A stretch of DNA of 64,000 nt from Mangrovimonas sp. TPBH4 (lineage in GTDB: Bacteria; Bacteroidota; Bacteroidia; Flavobacteriales; Flavobacteriaceae): the NCBI RefSeq assembly GCF_001280505.1, contig NZ_LBIO01000040.1:62001-126000 (forward strand), in the 5' to 3' direction. Below, piece after piece: positions 15,629-23,578 of this stretch (positions are counted from its first letter, which is position 1; every line of letters begins with the position of its first letter). Position numbers and translations under genes: made by a program. A model generated the notes under the pieces. The model was not told where the DNA came from and searched no databases. It was given only the letters and a program-made list of their open reading frames with translations.

Positions 15629-18562
15629 ATGACACTTAAAAACATACACAAAAGTCCAAATCCATTCAGGACTTTTAAGGCGTTGTTTGCTCTATTGCTC
15701 CTGTGTTGCCTGTCTGTGACAGCCTATGCCCAAGAAAAGCTTTTGGTAACAGGAACCGTATTTGACAACAACGGATTAGAATTGGCCGGTGCCACGATCT
15801 TGGAGGTAGGTACCTCCAATGGAACCACAGCAGACTTTGATGGAAAGTTCAGCTTACAAGTGACCACCGGCAATGACATTCAAATTTCCTATTTAGGATA
15901 TGCCACACAAACCATTAACATTACCGCCAATACGGCTTTGCCTTTGCAAGTGACCCTTCAGGAAGATGCCTATGCCTTGGACGCTGTAGAACTGGTAGCC
16001 GTTGGTTATGGTACTATGAGAAAATCGGACCTTACCGGAGCTATTTCTACCGTATCGGCAGACGAGCTTGAAAAAGGGGTGATTTCTTCTACAGAGCAGG
16101 TACTACAAGGGAAGGTAGCAGGTTTAACCGTAATACAAGGTACAGGAGATCCAAGTAGTGGTGCGTCCTTACGCCTTAGAGGAGGCACCTCCTTAACGGC
16201 CAGCAACAATCCGTTGGTGGTAGTAGACGGGATTCCGGGGGTAGACATCAACACTGTTCAACCAAACGACATTAAAACCATAGACGTTCTTAAGGATGCT
16301 TCGGCTACCGCCATTTACGGATCTAGAGGAGCCAATGGGGTCATTATCATTACCACAAAGAGCCAAAAATCTGGTTTCAACGTGACTTATAACGGGTATA
16401 CCGGGATTAGTTATGCCAGCAACAACCTAGACATGCTTTCGGCCAACCAATGGCGTCAATATGTACGTGACAATAATGTTACGGGTGCTATCGACTACGG
16501 TGGCAACACCGATTGGCAGGAAGAATTGCAGACAACCTCAGCAACCATGTCGCATACCGTAAGCTTAGCTTCTGGAGCAGAGTATAATGGTTTAAGAGCA
16601 TCGGTGTCTTATTTGGACAATAAAGGGATCATCAAAACTACAGGATTGGAGCGTTTGAGTGGAAACTTGAGCATTTACCAATATGCCATGGACAAGAAGT
16701 TAAAGTTTGATGCAGGAATGTTTGCTACCGTTGACAAATGGAATCCGTTGGATTACCGCATCTTTGAGCGTGCCTTCAACTTAAATCCAACCATCCCAGT
16801 ATATGATGAAAACGGGAATTTCACTTCCGTAGATGGAACCTTATACGAAAACCCTGTGGAAATCTTGACCAACCGTACCGCAGACAGCAAGCGCAACCGC
16901 CTGTTGGGATACTTTAAAACAGAGGCCGATCTTTGTACAGACCTTAAGGCCGTATTGAACCTTTCCTACGAGCATAATGCAAGCACAGGAAATACATACA
17001 AGCCTTCTTATGCTATTTTGGAAGGGATTACCGAAAACGGTTATGCCCAAAAAACCTATGGGGAATATACCAACATGCAGTTGGAGACCTATTTAAACTA
17101 CACCAAGGAATTTGGAAAGAATAACCTGAACTTAATGGGTGGATATTCCTTCCTTGAAAATGTATACGAAGGTTTTGGAGCCCAACGTAGTGGATTTGTG
17201 ACCAATGCTTTTGGTTACAACAACCTTGGAGCGGGTACCAACTACCGTATTGGTGATGTGTACTCCTATAAAGGGAAATCGCGTTTGGTGTCTTTCTTTG
17301 CAAGAGCCAACTATAGCTTCGACAGCCGCTTTATGCTTACCGCAACTATTAGAGAGGATGGATCAAGTCGCTTTGGTAAAAACAACAAATGGGGAACCTT
17401 CCCTTCGGCCTCGGTAGCTTGGAGAATTTCCAATGAAGCATTTTTGGAAGACTCCAGTTGGTTGAACAACCTAAAACTTCGTGCTGGATATGGGGTAACC
17501 GGTAACCAAGATGGAATTGGCGAGTACAAGTCTCTATCAATCCTTGGAGTAGGAAACGATTCTTACTACGACCCTGCAACCGGCGATTGGAGTTTAGCCT
17601 ATTCACCAACACAAAACCCAAATCCAGACTTGAAGTGGGAAACTACTGAGCAGTTCAACATTGGTTTGGACTTTAGTTTGTTCAACTTCTTGAATGGTAC
17701 TATTGAGTGGTACAACAAATACACTAAAGACCTCTTGTACACTTACGAAGTACCTCAGCCGCCTTATTTGGTGGGAACCATGTTAGCTAACGTGGGGGAA
17801 CTTTCCAACAAGGGGATTGAGTTGAGCTTAAACGCAAACATCATCAACACCGATAAGTTTACTTGGGATGCCAACCTTACCATGGCACATAACAAACAAA
17901 AGATAGAAAAGCTATCCAACCAAACTTATGAAACCGATGTGATCTACAGTGGATCGCTTCATGGCTTGTCAGGATTGTCCAACCAATTCTCTCAAATCAT
18001 TGCCGAGGGTTACCCTGTTGGAACCTTTTGGGGATACGAAAGTTCTGGTTTGGATGAAAATGGAAACTTCATCCTGAGCGAAGAAAAAACAGACATAGGA
18101 AACATTCAACCGGACCTATCTATGGGATTGGCCATGAACTTCACCTACTCCAATTTCGACTTTGCCATTACAGGTTACGGAATGTTCGGGCAAGAAGTAT
18201 TGAACGCTACCAACATGGTATTGTACAATCCAAATCGTTTGCCTGCCTATAATGTTCCAGATGATTATCTAGGTAGCGGTATTAATGAACCTTCTCCTAC
18301 CTACTCTAGCTACTGGATTGAGGATGCTTCTTTCTTCAGATTACAGTCTATGAGCTTGGGTTACACCATTCCGTTTGAGAAATCCAACTCTAAATTGCGT
18401 GTATACCTATTGGGAGAAAACTTAGCTGTATTTACAGGCTACGATGGTGTAGATCCTGAAATTGACATGAGCGGATTGGCAAATCCTGGAATTGACAGAT
18501 TTAATAATTACCCAAGACCAACCACCATTTCTTTGGGTCTTAACTTAACACTAGGTAATTAA
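15629..18562 (+). CDS. SusC/RagA-family TonB-dependent outer-membrane transporter (PUL 1)
   Basis: 977 residues. A signal peptide (to about residue 35, ending AYAQE) is followed by a carboxypeptidase-regulatory-like domain (~38-125, VTGTVFDNNGLELAGATILEVGTSNGTTADFDGKF). The plug domain (~130-245) carries the SusC hallmarks LQGKVAGLTV, LRLRGGTSL, NPLVVVDGIPG and DASATAIYGSRGANGVIIITTK. The remainder is a 22-strand barrel with many Tyr/Phe strands and ends GLNLTLGN. With the SusD lipoprotein encoded 23 bp downstream it forms a lidded importer that takes glycan oligomers into the periplasm using TonB energy. No STN domain is present, so it does not itself signal to an anti-sigma factor. Confidence 0.97.
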   Translation: MTLKNIHKSPNPFRTFKALFALLLLCCLSVTAYAQEKLLVTGTVFDNNGLELAGATILEVGTSNGTTADFDGKFSLQVTTGNDIQISYLGYATQTINITANTALPLQVTLQEDAYALDAVELVAVGYGTMRKSDLTGAISTVSADELEKGVISSTEQVLQGKVAGLTVIQGTGDPSSGASLRLRGGTSLTASNNPLVVVDGIPGVDINTVQPNDIKTIDVLKDASATAIYGSRGANGVIIITTKSQKSGFNVTYNGYTGISYASNNLDMLSANQWRQYVRDNNVTGAIDYGGNTDWQEELQTTSATMSHTVSLASGAEYNGLRASVSYLDNKGIIKTTGLERLSGNLSIYQYAMDKKLKFDAGMFATVDKWNPLDYRIFERAFNLNPTIPVYDENGNFTSVDGTLYENPVEILTNRTADSKRNRLLGYFKTEADLCTDLKAVLNLSYEHNASTGNTYKPSYAILEGITENGYAQKTYGEYTNMQLETYLNYTKEFGKNNLNLMGGYSFLENVYEGFGAQRSGFVTNAFGYNNLGAGTNYRIGDVYSYKGKSRLVSFFARANYSFDSRFMLTATIREDGSSRFGKNNKWGTFPSASVAWRISNEAFLEDSSWLNNLKLRAGYGVTGNQDGIGEYKSLSILGVGNDSYYDPATGDWSLAYSPTQNPNPDLKWETTEQFNIGLDFSLFNFLNGTIEWYNKYTKDLLYTYEVPQPPYLVGTMLANVGELSNKGIELSLNANIINTDKFTWDANLTMAHNKQKIEKLSNQTYETDVIYSGSLHGLSGLSNQFSQIIAEGYPVGTFWGYESSGLDENGNFILSEEKTDIGNIQPDLSMGLAMNFTYSNFDFAITGYGMFGQEVLNATNMVLYNPNRLPAYNVPDDYLGSGINEPSPTYSSYWIEDASFFRLQSMSLGYTIPFEKSNSKLRVYLLGENLAVFTGYDGVDPEIDMSGLANPGIDRFNNYPRPTTISLGLNLTLGN

Positions 18563-18585
18563 TAGAGCGATAGTAATTAGAAAAT

Positions 18586-20100
18586 ATGAAGACAATGAAA
18601 TTTAAAATATTTGCAGTACTACTAAGCAGTTTGTTTGTGACGGTATCCTGTACCGATTTGGACGAGGATCTGTACGACCGCGTAGAAGACAACAACTTTG
18701 GGACCACCCCAGATGAAATAGATGCCCTTGTTGGGGGTGCCTATTCGTCCCTAAGAGGCTTTAGCGACGAAATCTCCAATGCCTTCCCTGGCAGCGAGTT
18801 TGTATTCTTTCTTAACGAAGTAGTGTCAGACGAGGCTACCATCCCAACCCGAGGCACCAACTGGTACGACGGCGGGGTATACCAACGCGCCCAAAACCAC
18901 ACATGGTTGGCAGAGGACGGCATCATCCTTTCGGCATGGCGCTATTGCTATGCAGGAATTGCTAAGGTGAATTCCATCATCTATCAAGTGGACCAATCTG
19001 GTTTAACCGAAGCTGAAAAGACCCCTATCTATGCCGAATTGCGATCGGTGAGAGCCTATTACTACTACATGTTGTTGGACATGTTTGGAAATGTGCCAAT
19101 TGTAACCGACTTTGAAGATACGGGCTTACCTTCCAATTCATCACGTCAGGAAGTGTACAACTTTGTAGAGGCCGAATTGTTAGAATCCTTACCGTATCTG
19201 AAATCGGAAATTGTGTATTCTAAATTCACTAAAAATGTAGCTTATGCCCTATTGGCAAGGTTGTATTTAAACTCCGAAGCGTTTGTTGGAACACCAAGAT
19301 GGCAGGATTGCATCAACATGTGCCAAAACATCTCTGGATACACGTTGGAACCTGATTATTTTGCCAATTTCTTGACAGAAAATGAAAACTCCAGTGAAAC
19401 CATTTTCGCCATTCCTTATGACAACGATGCAGGAACTATCGGCAACTATATGAACTCCATGTCCCTACACTATTTGCACCGTTTAACGGTTTCGGCTTCA
19501 GGAAATGATTTCCCTTGGTCTGCCAACGGAATGTCGGCCCAACCAGGTGTATATTCTTCCTTTGCTGAAATTGATATGCGAAGAGAGGCCATCCTTATTG
19601 GGGATCAAATCAACGTAGCAACCAACTCAGTAATTATGATGGACAACGGATCGCCATTAACCTATACAGAAGAGATCAGCAGTCTTACAGATGCACAGGA
19701 AAATGAAGGAGGCCGCCTGTTTAAATACGAAACCAAAGTCGGGGAGCAGTGGGAGCGCGACCATGATTTGGTAATCATTCGCTATGCCGAAATCTTGATA
19801 ATGCAAGCCGAATGTTATGTACGTTTAGGGAATCCAGATGGTGCCATTCCGTTCTTGACCCAAATTACCGAAAGAGCAGGTACAGACATGCCAGACATGA
19901 TCGACCTACAGTTCATCAACCAAGAGAGTTTAAGAGAATTTATATTTGAAGGAAAACGACGTACAGATACCATCCGTTTTGGAACGTTCTTTGAGCCTTG
20001 GTGGGAAAAAGGATCCACCGAGCCTTATAGAGCCATTTTCCCAATACCTGCAACGGTACTCAGTACCAATACTAATCTAACTCAAAACCCAGGGTATTAA
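18586..20100 (+). CDS. SusD/RagB-family surface glycan-binding lipoprotein (PUL 1)
   Basis: 504 residues. Lipobox TVSC (Cys22) is followed by DLDED. The SusD helical/TPR scaffold is recognisable: AWRYCYAGIAKVNSIIYQV, AELRSVRAYYYYMLLDMFGNVPIVTDF, VAYALLARLYLNSEAFVG, VIIRYAEILIMQAECYVRLGN, and the C-terminal block LREFIFEGKRRTDTIRFGTF with IFPIPATVLSTNTNLTQNPGY. It acts as the hinged lid of the SusC partner on the cell surface and binds the oligosaccharide. It is followed by a strong intercistronic hairpin (20112-20154) before the glycosidase genes, which may set a lower expression level for the enzymes. Confidence 0.97.
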   Translation: MKTMKFKIFAVLLSSLFVTVSCTDLDEDLYDRVEDNNFGTTPDEIDALVGGAYSSLRGFSDEISNAFPGSEFVFFLNEVVSDEATIPTRGTNWYDGGVYQRAQNHTWLAEDGIILSAWRYCYAGIAKVNSIIYQVDQSGLTEAEKTPIYAELRSVRAYYYYMLLDMFGNVPIVTDFEDTGLPSNSSRQEVYNFVEAELLESLPYLKSEIVYSKFTKNVAYALLARLYLNSEAFVGTPRWQDCINMCQNISGYTLEPDYFANFLTENENSSETIFAIPYDNDAGTIGNYMNSMSLHYLHRLTVSASGNDFPWSANGMSAQPGVYSSFAEIDMRREAILIGDQINVATNSVIMMDNGSPLTYTEEISSLTDAQENEGGRLFKYETKVGEQWERDHDLVIIRYAEILIMQAECYVRLGNPDGAIPFLTQITERAGTDMPDMIDLQFINQESLREFIFEGKRRTDTIRFGTFFEPWWEKGSTEPYRAIFPIPATVLSTNTNLTQNPGY

Positions 20101-20111
20101 GTTGTTTTCAT

Positions 20112-20154
20112 GTTGGCCTTCTAAGATATTTGAATTAGTTCTTAGGAGGTCAAC
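20112..20154 (+). promoter_or_regulatory. Intercistronic stem-loop between susD and the glycosidase genes
   Basis: GTTGGCCTTCTAAGA (20112-20126) pairs with TCTTAGGAGGTCAAC (20140-20154): a 15-bp stem with two G-U wobbles and a 13-nt loop. No long T-run follows, so it looks more like a partial terminator or mRNA-stabilising element than a full terminator. It would give the upstream susCD part a different transcript level from the downstream enzymes. Confidence 0.65.
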
Positions 20155-20178
20155 TCTTTATCGATTAATTTTATAACA

Positions 20179-21435
20179 ATGATAACTTCCAAAAGTTTAA
20201 AAACAGTTTGTGCAATGCTATTGGTGTCCATGTTAAGCTGTGGTTCCGACGATGGCGGCAGCGATAATCCTGATCCTACCCCAGAAGTAGAAGTACTGGA
20301 TCCCGTGGCCGTTAGCAAAACCAATAGCACCAAAGTGTACATGCATTATATGCCTTGGTTTGAGACCAACGAGAGCAGCGGCAACAACCAATGGGGCTAC
20401 CATTGGACCATGGCCAACAAAAACCCCAACACTGTGGATGGAACAGGAAAACGGGAAATTGCCTCGCATTTCTATCCGTTGATTGGTCCTTACCACTCAG
20501 GTGATAAAGATGTCATAGAATACCATTTGTTATTGATGAAGTATGCCGGTATTGATGGCGTTTTAATAGATTGGTATGGTCGATATGATGTAAATGACTA
20601 CAGGATGATTCGCGACAACACCGAAGCCCTAATAGATCTTTTGGATGAAGTAGGCATTAGCTACGCCATAGTGTATGAAGACCGCTTTTTACAGGCTATT
20701 GTAGACCAAGGAATGGCACCAACTATAGAGAGCGCTGCCAAGTCGGATATGAGTTATATGCAAAGTAACTACTTTAACGACGATGCCTACATTCAAATAA
20801 ATAGCAAACCATTGTTGCTCAATTTTGGCCCCATTACTTTAACTACTCCAGAACAATGGACAGAAACCTTTAGTGTTTTGAACCCTAAACCTAGCTTTTT
20901 GACGCTGTGGTACGAATCGGCAGAGGCTGGCAATAATGCCCAAGGCGAGTTTTCTTGGGTTTATGAAAACAATACCCATCTCACCAATTTTTACAACAAC
21001 CAATATCCTAATCTAGATTTAGCTTTCGGAAGTGCCTACCCGGGCTTTGACGATTTTTACGAAGAAGGCAGCGCCGAGGCAGGTATCGGTTGGAGCATAG
21101 ACCATAATAGTGGAGCAACCTTAACTGAAACCTTATCTTTAGCTACTAGCTCTAATGCTGAATATTTGCAGTTAATAACTTGGAACGATTTTGGAGAAGG
21201 CACCATGCTGGAACCCACTCAGGAATTTGGATACAGTTCTTTGGAAAGCATAAAATCCTTTGCAGAGGTTCAAAACCTTCCTAATGTATTCAGCAGCATA
21301 TATCAGCTGTATACCCATAGAAAGGCACATGCCAACAATACCAACATACAAAAACAATTGGATCAAGTATTCTATTATTTCGTGGCTTTGCAGGTAGATG
21401 ATGCCCTTGCACTGCTACAAGCAATTGAAGACTAA
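20179..21435 (+). CDS. Glycoside hydrolase family 71/99-like lipoprotein (PUL 1)
   Basis: 418 residues. Lipobox MLSC (Cys21) is followed by a Gly/Ser/Asp/Pro-rich linker and a (beta/alpha)8-type domain from about residue 50. Visible blocks are VYMHYMPWFET, WGYHWTMANKNP, ASHFYPLIGPYHSGDKDVIEYHLLLMKYAGIDGVLIDWYG and WNDFGEGTMLEPT. In GH99 endo-alpha-mannosidases the corresponding motif is NEWHEGT with two catalytic Glu; here the first is Asp337 and the second Glu340 is kept. Known GH99 enzymes act on alpha-mannosides and GH71 on alpha-1,3-glucan; with the GH97 neighbour an alpha-linked substrate is likely, but which one is open. It is 21 bp from the GH97 gene, and attachment to the outer membrane is expected. 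Confidence 0.8.
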   Translation: MITSKSLKTVCAMLLVSMLSCGSDDGGSDNPDPTPEVEVLDPVAVSKTNSTKVYMHYMPWFETNESSGNNQWGYHWTMANKNPNTVDGTGKREIASHFYPLIGPYHSGDKDVIEYHLLLMKYAGIDGVLIDWYGRYDVNDYRMIRDNTEALIDLLDEVGISYAIVYEDRFLQAIVDQGMAPTIESAAKSDMSYMQSNYFNDDAYIQINSKPLLLNFGPITLTTPEQWTETFSVLNPKPSFLTLWYESAEAGNNAQGEFSWVYENNTHLTNFYNNQYPNLDLAFGSAYPGFDDFYEEGSAEAGIGWSIDHNSGATLTETLSLATSSNAEYLQLITWNDFGEGTMLEPTQEFGYSSLESIKSFAEVQNLPNVFSSIYQLYTHRKAHANNTNIQKQLDQVFYYFVALQVDDALALLQAIED

Positions 21436-21456
21436 ATAACCACTCAATATATCACC

Positions 21457-23478
21457 ATGAAAAAATACCTCTATACATTTGGCCTCACCCTCTGCAGCTG
21501 CGCGCTCATTGTATCCTGCGCCAAAGAGCAACCAACCTACAAGCTTAGCTCTCCAGACCAAGCAACCACATTAGAGTTTAGCCTCACCGAATCAGGAGCG
21601 CCACAATACAAGGTATCTCATAACGGAGCCTCGGTTTTGGAACCTTCCTTATTGGGATTTGAATTTGAAGACCTGAAAAGCATGACCGATGGTTTTGAAA
21701 TTATTAGCAGTGAAGAGCATAACACCGACACCTCTTGGGAGCAACCTTGGGGTGAATTTAAAACCATAAGGAATCATCACAACGAATTGGTGGTACACCT
21801 TAAAGAAACCGAAGGTGAACAACGTTTGATGGACTTAAAATTCCGTTTGTTCGATGATGGGCTTGGGTTTAGATATGTCTTTCCAAAGCAAAAACATTTG
21901 GACAGTGTAAAAATCTCAAATGAACTGACCCAATTTACGTTTCCTAAAAACCATGATGTATGGTGGATTCCTGTTCATGCTGAAAACAGCTACTACGAAA
22001 GTCTGTACAAAAAAAGCCCGATGAACACCACTGATACTATCAACACCCCTGCAACATTCGAAACCAAGGACGGACTGTATTTGGCACTTCACGAAGCTAA
22101 CTTAACAGACTTTGCTTCGATGACCCTATTGAAATCCAAAGACAATCAATATGAAAGTGATTTGGTGCCTTGGGCCAATGGTGTAAAAGTCTACGCCCAA
22201 ACACCTTTTGAAACGCCATGGAGAACCTTAATTATTGGTGAGCAACCTGGCGATTTGGTGACTTCAACCTTAATGCTCAACTTGAACGAACCGTCTAAAA
22301 TTGAGGATTTGTCTTGGATCAAACCTTCCAAATACATCGGCATTTGGTGGGGAATGCATTTGGATAAATATTCTTGGGGACAAGGAGATAAGCATGGTGC
22401 CACCACTGAAAACACTAAAAAATACATCGACTTTGCTGCGAAGCATAGTTTGGATGGCGTTTTAGTGGAAGGTTGGAATGTAGGCTGGGATGGCGACTGG
22501 ACTGCCGATGGAAGAGCATTCAGCTTTACACAGCCTTACCCCGACTTTGATATTGAAGCCATAGGTGAATATGCAGCCATGAACAATGTGCGTTTGATTG
22601 GTCACCATGAAACCGCAGGAGCTGCCAAACATTATGAAGACCAATTGGAAGACGCCTTTAAACTTTACAACAGGATTGGAGTGAATGCCGTAAAAACTGG
22701 CTATGTCAACAAATATTTAGACAAGAAGGAATGGCACGATGGCCAATATGGAGTACGTCATTACAGAAAAGTAATTGAAACCGCTGCCAAATACCATATC
22801 ATGATCGACAACCATGAACCTGTAAAAGGCACGGGGTTACAACGCACCTACCCTAACTTGATGACCCAAGAAGGCGGAAGAGGCCAAGAGTACAACGCTT
22901 GGTCGGCCGATGGTGGCAACCCTCCGGAACACACTACGATTTTACCATTTACAAGAATGTTATCTGGCCCTATGGACTTTACCCCTGGAAATTTCGACTT
23001 TAGTTATGAAACTCCTAACAAAGCCATGGTACCAACTACCCTTGCAAAACAATTGGCTTTGTACGTTACTATGTTCAGCCCGTTGCAAATGGCATCAGAC
23101 TTACCAGAAAATTACGAAGGCCAACCAGCGTTTCAATTTATAAAGGACGTCCCTGAAATTTGGTCAGAAACTGTGGTGCCAAATGCCGAAATTGGCAAGT
23201 ACGTCACTATGGCTCGCAAGGATTGGAATAGCCCAGATTGGTATCTAGGAGCCATTACCAATGCGGACGCCCGCCAACTACAGGTTCCCTTAACCTTTTT
23301 AGACGAAAACACTTCTTATACAGCTCAAATTTATGAGGACGGCGAAGGCGCCAATTACAAAAGCAATCCCTACCCAATTAACATAACTACTAAAACAGTG
23401 GACCGAAACACCACTTTAAAATTGAACTTGGCTGCTGGTGGAGGAACCGCCATTAGGTTCACCCCAGTAACCGAGTAG
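21457..23478 (+). CDS. Glycoside hydrolase family 97, predicted inverting alpha-glucosidase (PUL 1)
   Basis: 673 residues. Lipobox IVSC (Cys21). An N-terminal beta-sandwich (~30-290), a catalytic (beta/alpha)8 barrel (~295-570, from IGIWWGMHLDKYSWGQGDKHG) and a C-terminal beta domain (~575-673) match the GH97 plan. Three Glu typical of the inverting, Ca2+-dependent SusB type are present: Glu385 in HHETAG, Glu454 in DNHEP and Glu472 in TQEGGRGQEYNAW. The first two are 69 residues apart, as between Glu439 and Glu508 in SusB. The retaining alpha-galactosidase branch lacks this set. It should release glucose from non-reducing ends of alpha-glucosides. As a lipoprotein it could face the periplasm or the surface. 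It closes PUL 1 before a terminator. Confidence 0.93.
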   Translation: MKKYLYTFGLTLCSCALIVSCAKEQPTYKLSSPDQATTLEFSLTESGAPQYKVSHNGASVLEPSLLGFEFEDLKSMTDGFEIISSEEHNTDTSWEQPWGEFKTIRNHHNELVVHLKETEGEQRLMDLKFRLFDDGLGFRYVFPKQKHLDSVKISNELTQFTFPKNHDVWWIPVHAENSYYESLYKKSPMNTTDTINTPATFETKDGLYLALHEANLTDFASMTLLKSKDNQYESDLVPWANGVKVYAQTPFETPWRTLIIGEQPGDLVTSTLMLNLNEPSKIEDLSWIKPSKYIGIWWGMHLDKYSWGQGDKHGATTENTKKYIDFAAKHSLDGVLVEGWNVGWDGDWTADGRAFSFTQPYPDFDIEAIGEYAAMNNVRLIGHHETAGAAKHYEDQLEDAFKLYNRIGVNAVKTGYVNKYLDKKEWHDGQYGVRHYRKVIETAAKYHIMIDNHEPVKGTGLQRTYPNLMTQEGGRGQEYNAWSADGGNPPEHTTILPFTRMLSGPMDFTPGNFDFSYETPNKAMVPTTLAKQLALYVTMFSPLQMASDLPENYEGQPAFQFIKDVPEIWSETVVPNAEIGKYVTMARKDWNSPDWYLGAITNADARQLQVPLTFLDENTSYTAQIYEDGEGANYKSNPYPINITTKTVDRNTTLKLNLAAGGGTAIRFTPVTE

Positions 23479-23503
23479 TTCATTTGTTTAAATGTTAATT
23501 TGA

Positions 23504-23540
23504 AAGCCATATCACTATCAAAAGTATATGGCTTTTTTTA
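23504..23540 (+). terminator. Intrinsic terminator at the end of PUL 1
   Basis: AAGCCATAT (23504-23512) and ATATGGCTT (23527-23535) form a perfect 9-bp stem with a 14-nt loop, followed by TTTTT. It separates the GH97 gene from the regulator gene that starts 39 bp further on. Confidence 0.85.
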
Positions 23541-23578
23541 TGGATTCCTTAAAAATCGACATTATTTAATTTGTATTA

